A program made the translations under genes and the position numbers. The notes under the pieces were generated by a model, which worked only from the letters and a program-made list of their open reading frames with translations, ran no database searches and was not told where the DNA came from. A stretch of DNA of 64,000 nt, taken from Mycobacteriales bacterium (lineage in GTDB: Bacteria > Actinomycetota > Actinomycetes > Mycobacteriales > SCTD01). The stretch spans positions 52,607-116,606 of the forward strand of contig JAUYQP010000028.1 in NCBI GenBank assembly GCA_030697205.1, in the 5' to 3' direction. Below are positions 42,094-51,765 of the stretch, piece by piece (positions within the stretch are counted from its first letter, which is position 1; each line of letters starts with the position of its first letter).

Positions 42094-43737
42094 GTGACGG
42101 GCGGACCAGCGACGGCCGACCGACGCCCCCCTGCCCGTCCCTACGTCCGCCGAGGTGGCTGGGCCCTGCCTCCCGCGCCCCCCGAGACGTGGGTCGGCGG
42201 CGGCTGGACCGCGATCCTGCTCGTCGGGCTGCTGGCCTGCGTCGTCGTCCCAGGCGCGGGCCTGCTGCGCGACGACGTCACCGCGAGCGTCCCCCTGGCC
42301 GGCACGCACGCGCTCGCCGGCGTGGCCACGCTGCTCACGTCGTACCTCCTGCTCGTCGCGGCCTCGGTCACCGGAGATGTCCGTTTGCGCTGGGTCGCCG
42401 ATGGCTACGGCCTGCTGCTCGTGGGCGTGCTGCTGCATGCGACGACAGTCCTCGGTGCAGGCGCGGACGCAGGCGGCGACGCCCCGGACCGGGGCGCCGC
42501 CCTCGGCCTCGCGTGGGGTCTCACCCTGCCGCTGTGCGTCCTGACCGCCGGGCTCGCAGTCCGGTCGCTGCGGTGGTTCGCCCTGCTGGCGCTGCTGCTG
42601 GTGGGCCTGGTCGCCACCGCCGCGCTGTGGACCGACCCGCTGCCCGCGCTCGTCGCGGACGGCGTCGGTGCGACGACCGCGCTGCGCGGAGCCGAGGCCG
42701 CCATCGCCGTCGTGGCGCTGGCCGCCACTGTGCGCTGGTGGCAGGAGGTGCCTCTCGGTCTGCGTGGGCCGTGGGGGCTGGTGCTCGGCGGGCTGGCGCT
42801 CGCGCCGCTGGCCGCCGCGCTGCGCGCGGGGTCGATGGAGAGGTACGACGGGCTCTGGTGGTCAGGGCTCGGCGTCGGGGTGGCCGCCCTGGTCGTGCCC
42901 GCGGTGGGGCTGGTCGTGCAGGGCACCAGCGGCTACTTCCGCCAGGCGCGGCGGTGGCACCAGCTCGAGGCCGAGGTGCGCGCGCTGCGGACCGCGACCG
43001 CCCTGCTGCCGGGCCGCTCCGTCACCCCCGACGACGACGCGGGGCTGCCCGAGGCGCGGGAGGTCCGCGACCTCATCGCCGCGGCACGGGTGAAGATCGC
43101 CCTGCAGCCCGTCGTGGAGCTCGCGACCGGTGCCGTCGTCGGTCACGAGGCGCTCTCGCGCTTCGGCGGCCGGGTGCCCACCGACCGGTGGTTCCGCGCG
43201 GCCGGCCGCCACGGTCTCGGCGCGGAGCTCGAGCGGCTGACGCTGCGGGCCGCGCTGGCGCTGCTGCCGCAGCTGCCCGCTTCGGGGTTCCTCGCCGTCA
43301 ACGTCTCCCCCGCCGCGCTGACCGACCCCGAGGTCCTCGCACTGCTGCACGACAGCGACCTGGCGCGGGTGGTCGTCGAGATCACCGAGCACGAGGCCGT
43401 CGCCGACTACCCCCAGGCCCGCGCGACCCTCGACCGGCTGCGGCGCTTCGGTGCCCGCATCGCGGTCGACGACACCGGAGCTGGCTTCGCCTCGCTGCGC
43501 CACGTCCTGCTGCTGCAGCCCGAAGTCATCAAGCTCGACACCAGCATCACCCGCGACGTCGACACTGACGCCCGCCAGCAGGCGCTCGTCGAGGCGCTGG
43601 TGTCCTTCGCGAGCGAGGTCGGCAGCGACGTGCTCGCGGAGGGCGTGGAGACGGAGGGGCAGCTGCAGGCCCTCTTGGCGATCGGGGTCCCGGTCGGGCA
43701 GGGCTGGCACCTCGGCCTGCCCGTCATCCAGGAGTAG
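42094..43737 (+). CDS. Membrane EAL-domain protein, putative c-di-GMP phosphodiesterase
   Basis: GTG 42094 has GGAGG upstream; 547 aa. The first 290 residues contain about eight hydrophobic helices (GGWTAILLVGLLACVVVPGA onward), a membrane sensor-like block. The EAL domain follows from about residue 330: VKIALQPVVELATGAVVGHE ALSRF, with EAL intact, ASGFLAVNVSPAALTDPEVL, VVVEITEHEAV, IAVDDTGAGFASLRHVL and VIKLDTSITRDV. All main metal and catalytic positions look present, so it could hydrolyse cyclic di-GMP. No GGDEF domain is in the same protein; a GGDEF protein is encoded at 9.5 kb. Confidence 0.9.
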   Translation: MTGGPATADRRPPARPYVRRGGWALPPAPPETWVGGGWTAILLVGLLACVVVPGAGLLRDDVTASVPLAGTHALAGVATLLTSYLLLVAASVTGDVRLRWVADGYGLLLVGVLLHATTVLGAGADAGGDAPDRGAALGLAWGLTLPLCVLTAGLAVRSLRWFALLALLLVGLVATAALWTDPLPALVADGVGATTALRGAEAAIAVVALAATVRWWQEVPLGLRGPWGLVLGGLALAPLAAALRAGSMERYDGLWWSGLGVGVAALVVPAVGLVVQGTSGYFRQARRWHQLEAEVRALRTATALLPGRSVTPDDDAGLPEAREVRDLIAAARVKIALQPVVELATGAVVGHEALSRFGGRVPTDRWFRAAGRHGLGAELERLTLRAALALLPQLPASGFLAVNVSPAALTDPEVLALLHDSDLARVVVEITEHEAVADYPQARATLDRLRRFGARIAVDDTGAGFASLRHVLLLQPEVIKLDTSITRDVDTDARQQALVEALVSFASEVGSDVLAEGVETEGQLQALLAIGVPVGQGWHLGLPVIQE

Positions 43738-43772
43738 CAGGAGCCGGGCCCGCCACGGCGAAGGTGGTGCCC

Positions 43773-45176
43773 ATGCGCCTGCGCCCCCTGCTCGCCCTCG
43801 CTTCCGTGCTGCTGCCGCTGTCGGTGCTGCCCTCGTCGCTGCCGTCGGCAGTCGCGGCCACGCCGCCGCCAGGCGCGATCAGCAAGGGCGTCACCTTCGT
43901 CGCCAACGTGCCGGAGATGACGACCGCGATCTCGGTCAACTTCATCGGCGACACGATGTTCGTCTCGGCGATGACCGGCATCTACGCCTACTCCGTCAAG
44001 GACCCCTCCGCGCCGACGCTGCTCGGTGCGCTGCCGATGTACATCTGGGAGAACGAGGACGTCGACGTCGACGTCGACCGGGGGCTGCTGTTCATCTCCC
44101 GCGACCCGCGCGGCTTCACGACCCAGGCCACCCCCGGGGTCTTCCCCTACGGCGCGATCCACGTCATCGACGTGTCGCTGCCCCACGCCATGACGCAGCT
44201 GTCGCTGACCCCGGTCCCCGCCGGCCACACCACGACCTGCGTGTCGGGCTGCGACTGGACCTGGACCGGTGGCCCGTCCAATGCCGTCAACGGACCGGCC
44301 GACTGGAAGGGCCGGCCGATCTACGGCACCGACATGCGCGACCCGGCGATGCCGGTGGCCTGCCCGACCCCGATCGACCTGGGCCGCAACGACGGCGTCA
44401 CCGACTACGCCCACGACGTGCAGGTCGACCCGCAGGGCATCGCCTGGGTGTCCGGCCGCGGTGGCGTCCGGGGCTACTGGACGAGCGGCAAGCACCGCGA
44501 CCCCGTCGACGGCAAGGTCAAGGAGGCGACCGGCTGCGCGCCCGTCCCCTACGCCGGCGGCGGTACCGCGCTGGGCAAGACCAGCGGCCTCATGCACAAC
44601 TCCTGGCGCAACCCCTCCCTCAAGGTGGACGGCCGCCGCGGCGACGTGCTGGCCGTCACCGAGGAGAACCTCGCCTCGTCGTGCGAGCAGTCCGGCCGCT
44701 TTGCGACCTACGACCTGCGCAACTCCTACACCGGCGCCGGCTTCAAGGCCTCGACCATCAAGACCCACCGGCTGCGCGAGCTCGACACCTGGACACCCGA
44801 GGAGCAGGAGGGCGCGACCGGCTGCGACTCGGCGCACTACTTCACCGACCGCGGCGACGGTCTCGTCGCGATCGCCTTCTACGGGCAGGGCACCCGCTTC
44901 CTCGACGTCCGCAACCCCAAGGACATCAAGCAGGTCGGCTTCTTCCGGCCCGACGACGCCTCCACCTGGGCGGCCTACTGGCGACCGGGCGGCTACGTCT
45001 ACGTCGCCGACAACACCCGCGGCATCGACGTGCTGAAGATCGGCGCGCTGTCCAACACCTCGGTGACGGCGCCCGCCCGAGAGGTGCCCGCACCGCTCAA
45101 CCTGCCGGACGCGACGCTGGGCTGGATGTGCGCCGTCCCGAAGGACGTCGCGGCCCACCACCCCTCGCTCGTGTGA
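43773..45176 (+). CDS. Secreted LVIVD-repeat beta-propeller protein
   Basis: The start is ATG 43773 with GAAGG upstream; 467 aa. A signal peptide (LLALASVLLPLSVLPSSLPS) precedes several repeats of a propeller-blade pattern such as GIYAYSVKDPSAPTLLGALP, AIHVIDVSLPHAMTQLSLTP and TRFLDVRNPKDIKQVGFFRP. The family is the LVIVD group found in secreted proteins of bacteria. Six to eight Cys suggest disulfides. A binding or scaffold role at the cell surface is likely; no enzymatic motif is seen. It converges on era. Confidence 0.8.
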   Translation: MRLRPLLALASVLLPLSVLPSSLPSAVAATPPPGAISKGVTFVANVPEMTTAISVNFIGDTMFVSAMTGIYAYSVKDPSAPTLLGALPMYIWENEDVDVDVDRGLLFISRDPRGFTTQATPGVFPYGAIHVIDVSLPHAMTQLSLTPVPAGHTTTCVSGCDWTWTGGPSNAVNGPADWKGRPIYGTDMRDPAMPVACPTPIDLGRNDGVTDYAHDVQVDPQGIAWVSGRGGVRGYWTSGKHRDPVDGKVKEATGCAPVPYAGGGTALGKTSGLMHNSWRNPSLKVDGRRGDVLAVTEENLASSCEQSGRFATYDLRNSYTGAGFKASTIKTHRLRELDTWTPEEQEGATGCDSAHYFTDRGDGLVAIAFYGQGTRFLDVRNPKDIKQVGFFRPDDASTWAAYWRPGGYVYVADNTRGIDVLKIGALSNTSVTAPAREVPAPLNLPDATLGWMCAVPKDVAAHHPSLV

Positions 45177-45198
45177 CGGGGGCTTCTCGTCGTACCTG

Positions 45199-46104
45199 CT
45201 AGAAGCCGAGCTTGCGCAGCTGCTTGGGGTCGCGCTGCCAGTCCTTCGCGACCGTGACGCGCAGGTCGAGGTAGACCGGCGTCCCGAGCAGGGCCTCGAT
45301 CTGCGTGCGCGCCATCGTCCCGACGCCGCGCAGCCGGGCTGCACCCTTGCCGAGCACGATCGCCTTCTGGCTGTCGCGCTCGACGTGGATGGTGGCGTAG
45401 ACGTCGACCAGCGGGCGCTCGGCCGGCCGATCCGCGCGGGGAGCCATCTCCTCGATGGTCACGGCGATGGAGTGCGGCAGCTCGTCGCGGACGCCCTCGA
45501 GCGCGGCCTCGCGGATGAACTCCGCGATGAGGACCTGCTCGGGCTCGTCGGTGAGCTCGCCGTCCGGGTAGAGCGCCGGGCCCTCGGGCAGGCGCGCGAC
45601 GAGCAGGTCCTCGAGCAGCTTCACCTGGAAGCCGTCGACGGCGCTGACCGGGATGATGTCGGCCCAGTCGCCGAGCTGCGACAGCGCGAGCAGCTGCTGC
45701 CCGATCATGTCCTTGTTCTGCGCGGCGTCGGTCTTCGTCACGACGCCGATGACCGGGGTCTTCAGCTGGGCCAGCTCCTGGGCGATGAAGCGGTCGCCCG
45801 GACCGACCTTGTCGTCGGCGGTCACGCAGAAGCAGACGACGTCGACGCTGGCGTAGGTCTCGCGGACGAGGTCGTTGAGCCGCTCGCCGAGCAGGGTCCG
45901 CGGCTTGTGCAGACCGGGGGTGTCGACCAGCACGAGCTGGGCGTCCTCGCGGTGGACGATGCCGCGGATGGCGTGGCGGGTCGTCTGCGGCCGGCTGCTC
46001 GTGATGGCGACCTTCTGGCCGAGGATCGCGTTGGTCAGGGTCGACTTGCCGGCGTTGGGGCGGCCGACGAAGCAGGCGAAGCCGGACCGGTGCGGGGTGC
46101 TCAC
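45199..46104 (-). CDS. era: GTPase Era
   Basis: The product is 301 aa. G1 is FVGRPNAGKSTLTNAILGQK, G3 VLVDTPGLHKPRTLLGERLN, and G4 VVTKTDAAQNKDMIG. The C-terminal KH domain runs through VTIEEMAPRADRPAERPLVD and ends DLRVTVAKDWQRDPKQLRKL, which contacts 16S rRNA. Era is needed for 30S assembly. The usual actinobacterial order era-CDA-corC-ybeY-phoH is interrupted here by an IS30-type element inserted between era and the CDA-like gene. Confidence 0.96.
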   Translation of the reverse strand: MSTPHRSGFACFVGRPNAGKSTLTNAILGQKVAITSSRPQTTRHAIRGIVHREDAQLVLVDTPGLHKPRTLLGERLNDLVRETYASVDVVCFCVTADDKVGPGDRFIAQELAQLKTPVIGVVTKTDAAQNKDMIGQQLLALSQLGDWADIIPVSAVDGFQVKLLEDLLVARLPEGPALYPDGELTDEPEQVLIAEFIREAALEGVRDELPHSIAVTIEEMAPRADRPAERPLVDVYATIHVERDSQKAIVLGKGAARLRGVGTMARTQIEALLGTPVYLDLRVTVAKDWQRDPKQLRKLGF

Positions 46105-46156
46105 CCCACCAGTGTCGGGGATGACGAGATGATCACCAAGGTTGCCTCGGGCTCAG

Positions 46157-47394
46157 GGGGTCGTCGCAACAGCCTGACGTGAGGGGTTGGGTTGTGGGTC
46201 GTCCTGGGTTGAGGTTGTCGAGTGCGGTCAGGCGTGAGTTCTGGAGGCAGATCCGGGCGGGTCTGAGCACGGTGGAGGCTGCTGAGGTCGCCGGGGTGTC
46301 GCAGGCCGCGGCGATCCGCTGGTTCCGCCACGCTGGTGGGATAGCGCCTATGGATCTTGCTGAACCCTTGGATCGGTACTTGTCGGTGGATGAGCGCGAG
46401 GAGATCGCGATCGGCGTCGCGCAGGGTCTCGGGGTGAACGCGATCGCCCGCGGCATGGGTCGGGCGCCGTCGACGGTGAGCCGTGAGCTGCGCCGGCACG
46501 CTCCACCGGGCAAGCCAGGGCGGTACCGGGCTGTGCAGGCGCAGCGGGCGGCTGAGACCAACCGCAAGCGGCCGAAGGTGCCCAAGCTCGTGGGGCACAA
46601 GCCGTTGCGGGACTACGTCGAGGGCGCGCTGGGGGGTAAGGAGCACTGGAGCCCGGAGCAGATCGCGAACCGGCTCCCGCGGGACTTCCCCGACGATGAG
46701 CAGATGCGCATCAGCCACGAGACGATCTACCAGTCGCTGTTCGTGCAGGGACGCGGAGCGCTGCGCGCTGAGCTCACCAAGCATCTGAGGACCGGACGCG
46801 CCGTGCGCAAGCCACGCGCTCGCGTGACGGACAAGCAGACCCCCATCAAAGACATGATCATGATCTCGGAGCGGCCGGCGGAGATCGAGGACCGGGCCGT
46901 GCCCGGGCACTGGGAGGGCGACCTCATCATCGGCGCCAACGGGCGTTCAGCCGTCGGGACGCTCGTGGAGCGCACCAGCCGCGTCACACTGCTGCTGCAC
47001 CTCCCCAACGACCACTGCGCGCTGACCGTCCGTGACGCGATCACCGCGAAGATGGCTGAACTCCCAGAGTGGCTTCGCCAGTCGCTGACCTGGGACCAGG
47101 GCATCGAGATGGCCGAGCACACCAAGCTCGCCCTCGCGACCGACCTCGCGGTCTACTTCTGCGACCCGCACAGCCCCTGGCAGCGCGGAACGAACGAGAA
47201 CACCAACGGGCTGCTGCGCCAGTACCTGCCCAAAGGCACCGACCTGTCCGTGTACAGCGTGCAGGACCTCCTCGAGATCGAGGCCGGCCTCAACGGCCGC
47301 CCACGCAAGACACTCGACTGGCGCACGCCCGCCGAGTACTGGACCGAGCTACTGTCCGGACACCGCTAGAAACCATTGCTGTTGCGACGACCCC
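46157..47394 (+). mobile_element. IS30-family insertion sequence
   Basis: About 1.24 kb. The terminal inverted repeats are GGGGTCGTCGCAACAG (46157-46172) and its exact complement (47379-47394). They may extend outward, because TCAG and TCAC precede the G-run on the two outer sides. No clean short target duplication could be read. It is inserted between era and the deaminase-like gene, flanked by GATCACC-type palindrome halves, so it probably landed in the loop of a dispersed repeat. The transposase gene is intact. Confidence 0.85.
46179..47369 (+). CDS. IS30-family transposase
   Basis: The product is 396 aa. There are two N-terminal HTH regions (FWRQIRAGLSTVEAAEVAGV; IAIGVAQGLGVNAIARGMGR then APSTVSRELRRHAP). 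The DDE domain shows D in VPGHWEGDLIIGANG, D in LTWDQGIEMAEH, and the final E in the QRGTNENTNGLLRQYLPKGT block, all in the family-specific context. It would move the surrounding element. GTG 46179 is the start just inside the left inverted repeat. Confidence 0.95.
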   Translation: MRGWVVGRPGLRLSSAVRREFWRQIRAGLSTVEAAEVAGVSQAAAIRWFRHAGGIAPMDLAEPLDRYLSVDEREEIAIGVAQGLGVNAIARGMGRAPSTVSRELRRHAPPGKPGRYRAVQAQRAAETNRKRPKVPKLVGHKPLRDYVEGALGGKEHWSPEQIANRLPRDFPDDEQMRISHETIYQSLFVQGRGALRAELTKHLRTGRAVRKPRARVTDKQTPIKDMIMISERPAEIEDRAVPGHWEGDLIIGANGRSAVGTLVERTSRVTLLLHLPNDHCALTVRDAITAKMAELPEWLRQSLTWDQGIEMAEHTKLALATDLAVYFCDPHSPWQRGTNENTNGLLRQYLPKGTDLSVYSVQDLLEIEAGLNGRPRKTLDWRTPAEYWTELLSGHR

Positions 47395-47637
47395 GTGAAT
47401 CCGCCTGCGCGATGGTGATCCAGTCGCGTCCCGTCGCGGCGTGTCGTCGCGAGACGATCACCCACCCCCCAGGCGTACGACGCTGCCGCCGTCGGCCGAG
47501 TCGTCCCCGTGCGGACCTCCCGACGTGCCGGGACGCTTCGACGTACGGCGCGGGGGTCCCTGATCATCTTGCGACGACACGCCGGTCCGCCGCGCCAGAC
47601 GATCACCATCACGCAACGATGGTGATCATCTCGCGGG
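47395..47637. repeat. Dispersed GATCACC palindromic repeats
   Basis: This non-coding stretch holds several related motifs: GATGGTGATC (47411-47420), CGAGACGATCACCC near 47450-47463, TGATCATCTTGCG near 47561, and a perfect 10-bp palindrome GATCACCATC/GATGGTGATC near 47601-47627 with a 7-nt loop. Related copies lie at 46130 and 30864. They look like a REP-type intergenic repeat family. No gene is visible here. Confidence 0.55.
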
Positions 47638-47997
47638 TCACGTCGACAGGGTCTCGCGCAGCGTGCCGTCCGGGCCGGCGACCAGCACGGGGGTGCCGAC
47701 GCCGAACTCGCGCAGCACCGCCAGGTCCGCCGACGACACCAGCCCGTCGGTGACGACCACCGCGGCCTCGAAGGCGCGGGCGCCCGAGGACGCCGCCGCC
47801 GCGACCGCCCCCCGCAGCGCAGACGTCGTCAGCGCCGGGTCGCGGTTCTCGACGGTCGACGCGGCGTAGGTCCGCCCGTCGGTGTCGCGGACCGCAGCCC
47901 CCTCGGCCAGCGTCGTGTGCGGCGCGTGCGCCCTGGTCCGCGCGCTGCGCGCCAGGGTCACGATCTTGGCGTCCTCGCTGTCCACCGGGGAGCTCAC
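47638..47997 (-). CDS. Cytidine-deaminase-like protein, catalytic residues missing
   Basis: The product is 119 aa. HTTLAEGAAVRDTDGRTYAA and ALTTSALRGAVAAAASSGAR follow the cytidine deaminase fold, but the zinc-binding H/C-A-E motif and the P-C-x2-C motif are absent: where HAE would be there is AEGAA without a preceding ligand, and no Cys occurs. It is therefore not expected to deaminate cytidine. This degenerate form is regularly found at this locus in actinobacteria, which suggests a kept non-catalytic role. ATG 47997 overlaps the corC stop by 4 nt. Confidence 0.7.
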   Translation of the reverse strand: MSSPVDSEDAKIVTLARSARTRAHAPHTTLAEGAAVRDTDGRTYAASTVENRDPALTTSALRGAVAAAASSGARAFEAAVVVTDGLVSSADLAVLREFGVGTPVLVAGPDGTLRETLST

Positions 47998-49265
47998 CCT
48001 TCGTTCGCCGGGACGCGGCTCACGAGCACCGTCCCGATCCGGTTGCGGCGCCCCTTGGCGCTCTCGGCGACGAGCTGCAGCCCGTCGATGGTCACGGTGG
48101 CGCCCGGGATCGGCACCCGGCCGAGGGCGGTCGCGAGCAGGCCACCGACGGTCTCGACGTCCTCGTGCGGGAGCGTCACGCCGTAGAGCTCCTCGAGGTC
48201 CTCGACGGACAGCCGCGCGGTGACCCGGCGGGTGCCGTCAGGCAGCTCCTCGACCGCCGGCGCCTCGCGGTCGTACTCGTCGGTGATCTCCCCCACGATC
48301 TCCTCGACGATGTCCTCGATCGTCACGAGGCCAGCGGTGCCGCCGTACTCGTCGACGACGATCGCGACGTGGCCGAGCTTGGCCTGCATCTCGCGCAGCA
48401 GCTCGTCGACCGGCTTGCTCTCGGGCACGAAGGCGGGCGGCCGCATGACCTCCTCGACCTTGAGGGCGCCTCCGCCCTCGGCCCGCTCCTTGCGCACCAG
48501 GTCCTTGAGGTAGACCACGCCGAGGACCTCGTCGGCGTTGTCGCCGATGACGGGGACGCGGGAGAAACCGCTGCGCAGCAGCAGGTTGAGGGCCTGCTTG
48601 ACGGTCTTGCCGCGCTCGATCGTCACGACGTCGGTGCGCGGGACCATCACCTCGCGCACGATGGTGTCGCCGAGCTCGAAGACCGACTCGATCATGTTGC
48701 GCTCGGACTCCTCGACGACGCCGCGCTTCTGCGCGATCTCGACGAGGTCTCGCAGCTCGGCCTCCGTGGAGAACGGCCCATCGCGAAAGCCCTTGCCCGG
48801 GGTCACGGCGTTGCCGACCAGGATGAGCAGCGTCGGCAGCGGCCCGAAGACGCGCACGAGCAGCCACGCGATCCCGGCCCCGCCGAGCGAGACCCGCTCG
48901 GCCTGCTGGCGGCCGACGGTGCGCAGCGCCACGCCGACGAAGACGTAGTCGACGACCACCATCACCGCGACCGCCACGACGACGGCGAGCGAGCCGGGGA
49001 TCCGGTCGACGCAGTACGACGTGACGAGGCCGGCAGCGGAGAGCTCGCAGGCCAGCCGCAGCAGGAGCAGGAGGTTGACGACGCGCCCGGGCTCCTCGAG
49101 CACCTCGGACAGCCGCTGCGCACCCGCTCTGCCGTCGCGCACGAGCTCGGTGACGCGCGCGCGCGACATCCGCGACAGGGCCGCCTCGAGACAGCCGAAC
49201 AGCCCCGCCAGGACGACGAACAGGACCGCGGCGACGATGGGGCCGCCGTCCGTGAGCAGGCTCAC
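47994..49265 (-). CDS. CNNM/CorC-family protein with CBS pair
   Basis: GTG 49265 overlaps the ybeY stop as GTGA; 423 aa. The N-terminal CNNM membrane domain ([20 protein letters not shown]; then several helices, [20 protein letters not shown]) is followed by the linker [20 protein letters not shown] with VMVPRTDVV, two CBS domains ([43 protein letters not shown]) and the CorC/HlyC C-terminal domain ([20 protein letters not shown]). It is thought to take part in magnesium or cobalt homeostasis at the membrane. Confidence 0.93.
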   Translation of the reverse strand: MSLLTDGGPIVAAVLFVVLAGLFGCLEAALSRMSRARVTELVRDGRAGAQRLSEVLEEPGRVVNLLLLLRLACELSAAGLVTSYCVDRIPGSLAVVVAVAVMVVVDYVFVGVALRTVGRQQAERVSLGGAGIAWLLVRVFGPLPTLLILVGNAVTPGKGFRDGPFSTEAELRDLVEIAQKRGVVEESERNMIESVFELGDTIVREVMVPRTDVVTIERGKTVKQALNLLLRSGFSRVPVIGDNADEVLGVVYLKDLVRKERAEGGGALKVEEVMRPPAFVPESKPVDELLREMQAKLGHVAIVVDEYGGTAGLVTIEDIVEEIVGEITDEYDREAPAVEELPDGTRRVTARLSVEDLEELYGVTLPHEDVETVGGLLATALGRVPIPGATVTIDGLQLVAESAKGRRNRIGTVLVSRVPANEG

Positions 49266-49756
49266 CGGGAGCGGGCCTCCTGCCACGACGCGAGAAGCGT
49301 CCCCTGCAGACCGAACATCTCGGCGTGCTCCTCGGCGTCGCCGTGGTCGTAGCCGAGCAGGTGCAGCACCCCGTGGGTGCACAGCAGCTGCAGCTCGTCC
49401 TCGGTGGAGTGGCCGGCCGCCGCGGCCTGCCGCTCCGCCACGACCGGGCAGAGCACGACGTCGCCGAGCACAGCGGGCCCGACGTCGTCACCGTCGTCGT
49501 GACCGTGCGCGCCGTGGCCTACTCCGCGCGAGCCGCGCAGGTCGAGCTCGTCCATCGGGAAGGCCAGCACGTCGGTGGGACCGGGCTCGCCCATCCACCG
49601 GACGTGGAGCTTCTCCATCGCGTCGACGTCGACGATCAGCAGGGACAGCTCAGCCAGCGGCGAGACGCCGAGGGTGTCGAGCACGTGGCGGGCGACGCGC
49701 ACGAGCATCACCTCGTCGACGACGACCCCTGACTCGTTGGCGACCTCGATGCTCAT
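49262..49756 (-). CDS. ybeY: Endoribonuclease YbeY (rRNA maturation)
   Basis: The product is 164 aa. The zinc site is [20 protein letters not shown], the family H-G-x-L-H-L-x-G-Y-D-H motif. The conserved region [20 protein letters not shown] precedes it. Between them is an unusual His/Gly/Asp-rich insertion, [16 protein letters not shown], not found in the Escherichia coli protein as I recall it, which might bind metal. YbeY processes 16S rRNA ends. It overlaps phoH by 4 nt. Confidence 0.94.
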   Translation of the reverse strand: MSIEVANESGVVVDEVMLVRVARHVLDTLGVSPLAELSLLIVDVDAMEKLHVRWMGEPGPTDVLAFPMDELDLRGSRGVGHGAHGHDDGDDVGPAVLGDVVLCPVVAERQAAAAGHSTEDELQLLCTHGVLHLLGYDHGDAEEHAEMFGLQGTLLASWQEARSR

Positions 49757-50796
49757 CGTCCGGACCTCCGGGTGTCGTCGCGGCGGCCGGGTGCTCGCTG
49801 CGGGCCGTTCGGGCCGCGGCTCGTGGCGAGCTCCGCGTCGTACTGCTCATAGGCGTCCACGATGCGCGCCACCAGCTTGTGGCGGACGACGTCGTCCGAC
49901 GACAGGTAGGTGAAGCTCACGTCGTCGATGCCCTCGAGGATCTCGCGAACGACCTTGAGCCCTGAGACCGCACCTCCCGGGAGGTCGATCTGCGTGATGT
50001 CGCCGGTGACGACCATCTTGCTGCCGAAGCCGAGCCGGGTGAGGAACATCTTCATCTGCTCGGCCGTGGTGTTCTGCGCCTCGTCGAGGATGATGAAGGC
50101 GTCGTTGAGGGACCGCCCGCGCAGGTAGCCGAGCGCCGCGACCTCGATGGTCCCGCTCGCCATCAGCCGCGGGATGGACTCGACGTCGACCATGTCGTGC
50201 AGGGCGTCGTAGAGCGGTCGCAGGTAGGGGTCGATCTTCTCGGTGAGCGTGCCGGGCAGGAAGCCGAGCTTCTCCCCCGCCTCGACCGCCGGCCGGGTGA
50301 GGATGATCCGGTTGACCTGCTTGGCCTGCAGCGCCTGCACGGCCTTGGCCATCGCGAGGTAGGTCTTGCCGGTGCCGGCGGGGCCGATCCCGAAGACCAC
50401 GGTGTGGCGGTCGATCGCCTCGACGTAGCGCTTCTGGTTGACCGTCTTCGGCCGGATCGTGCGGCCCCGGTTGGAGACGATGTTGAGGGTGAGCACGTCG
50501 GCGGGACGGTCGGACCCGCCGGTGCGCAGCATCGCGAGCGAGCGCTCGACCGCGTCGCCCGACAGCGACTGGCCCTTGTCGAGCAGCGAGATGAGCTCCT
50601 CGAACAGCCGGGTCGCGATCGCGTTGTCGGCCGGGGCACCGGTCAGGGTGATCTCGTTGCCGCGGACGTGGACGTCGCTGTCGAGGGCCTCCTCGATGAC
50701 CGCGAGCAGCTCGTCGCGACTGCCGAGCAGGCTGACCATGGAGTGCGCGCCGGGCACGACGATCTTGGTGGTGACCTGCGCGGGCGTCTCGGACAT
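49753..50796 (-). CDS. phoH: PhoH-like ATPase
   Basis: The product is 347 aa. An N-terminal KH-like region ([20 protein letters not shown]) is followed by the PhoH ATPase: Walker [21 protein letters not shown], Walker [21 protein letters not shown], and the [16 protein letters not shown] motif. It is a predicted RNA-associated ATPase of the YbeY neighbourhood. TAGTCT lies 9 nt before ATG 50796, so the operon may start on an almost leaderless message. Confidence 0.93.
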   Translation of the reverse strand: MSETPAQVTTKIVVPGAHSMVSLLGSRDELLAVIEEALDSDVHVRGNEITLTGAPADNAIATRLFEELISLLDKGQSLSGDAVERSLAMLRTGGSDRPADVLTLNIVSNRGRTIRPKTVNQKRYVEAIDRHTVVFGIGPAGTGKTYLAMAKAVQALQAKQVNRIILTRPAVEAGEKLGFLPGTLTEKIDPYLRPLYDALHDMVDVESIPRLMASGTIEVAALGYLRGRSLNDAFIILDEAQNTTAEQMKMFLTRLGFGSKMVVTGDITQIDLPGGAVSGLKVVREILEGIDDVSFTYLSSDDVVRHKLVARIVDAYEQYDAELATSRGPNGPQRAPGRRDDTRRSGR

Positions 50797-50805
50797 GGCA
50801 GGACG

Positions 50806-50811
50806 AGACTA
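50806..50811 (-). promoter_or_regulatory. -10 box for the phoH operon
   Basis: TAGTCT on the minus strand, 9 nt before ATG 50796; a very short leader is expected. Confidence 0.4.
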
Positions 50812-50827
50812 CCCGCGGCGCAACCGC

Positions 50828-51169
50828 TTAGCCGGGCGGCCAGCTGAGGCTGCGCCCGCCGAGGACGTGGACGTGCAGGTGCTGCACGGACTGCCCCGCG
50901 GCCGGCCCGGTGTTGGTGACGAGGCGGTAGCCCTCGGCCAGCCCCTCGAGCGCGGCAACCTCGGTCGCCGCGGCCAGGACCTCACCGAGGTACGCCGGGT
51001 CGGCGGCCGCGAGCGACGCGGCGTCGTCATGGTGGTCACGGGGTACGACGAGGACGTGGGTCGGCGCCTGCGGCGACACGTCGCGGAAGGCCATCGTGCG
51101 CGGCCCCTCGTGGACGACCTCGGCGGGGATCTCGCCCGCGACGATCCGGCAGAACAGGCAGTCGCTCAC
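50828..51169 (-). CDS. HIT-family nucleotide hydrolase
   Basis: The product is 113 aa. The start MSDCLFCRIVAGEIPAEVVH carries the C-x2-C zinc pair of HINT-type proteins; the catalytic triad motif is QSVQHLHVHVLGGR. Such proteins hydrolyse adenosine phosphoramidates and related nucleotides. Only 2 nt separate it from the upstream Thr/Pro-rich gene, so they are probably co-transcribed. Confidence 0.93.
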   Translation of the reverse strand: MSDCLFCRIVAGEIPAEVVHEGPRTMAFRDVSPQAPTHVLVVPRDHHDDAASLAAADPAYLGEVLAAATEVAALEGLAEGYRLVTNTGPAAGQSVQHLHVHVLGGRSLSWPPG

Positions 51170-51171
51170 GC

Positions 51172-51759
51172 TCAGGTCCTGGTGAGGTAGAGGCCGACGC
51201 CGCCTCCGATGCCGAGCAGCACCCCGGCGGAGACGACGAGCTGGATGAGCCGGGTGACCGTGTCGGCGGGCTTGTCGATGGTGGCCGCGACGGGCGCTGT
51301 CGTCGGCTCCGCGGTCGCCTCGGGAGTGCCGTCGAGCAGCCCGGGCGAGGCGGTCCCGACGCCGAAGTCCCCGCCGGTCACGACCGGCAGGTTCTCGTCG
51401 GGCGTTTCACGCACGACGGGAGCTTCCGTCGTACGACGGGGGCGTGGGCTGGAGGTGCGCGTCCTCGTGCGGGTCGCCGTGGCGGTGGGCTCGGCCGTCT
51501 CGGTCGGCTCCTCGGTCGCCGTGGCCGTGGCCGTGGGGGCCGCCGTGCTGCGGGTGGGCAAGGGGATGGGGGCCGTCGACGACGGCTCCGGCGCCGGGGT
51601 CGGTGACTGGCTCGCCGCCACCGCGACCGGGGCCGCGGCGGGGCTCGCGAGCAGTGCCGGCGCGGTCACCAGGGCCAGCGGCAGGGCGAGCACGATGCCG
51701 ACGAGCGGGCCAGCGGCCAGCAGGCGGAGCGACGACACGCGCGACACGGACGGGGGCAC
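51172..51759 (-). CDS. Thr/Pro-rich secreted or anchored protein, 195 aa
   Basis: GTG 51759 has TACGAT 6 nt upstream. An N-terminal signal (LLAAGPLVGIVLALPLALVT) is followed by a Thr/Ala/Pro/Glu stalk (TAAPTATATATEEPTETAEP) and a C-terminal membrane helix (TRLIQLVVSAGVLLGIGGGV GLYL). It would cross the membrane at the C-terminus with an exposed stalk; no domain is recognised. It is divergent from the ECF sigma gene across about 90 bp, so the two may share regulation. Confidence 0.7.
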   Translation of the reverse strand: MPPSVSRVSSLRLLAAGPLVGIVLALPLALVTAPALLASPAAAPVAVAASQSPTPAPEPSSTAPIPLPTRSTAAPTATATATEEPTETAEPTATATRTRTRTSSPRPRRTTEAPVVRETPDENLPVVTGGDFGVGTASPGLLDGTPEATAEPTTAPVAATIDKPADTVTRLIQLVVSAGVLLGIGGGVGLYLTRT

Positions 51760-51765
51760 CCGGTG

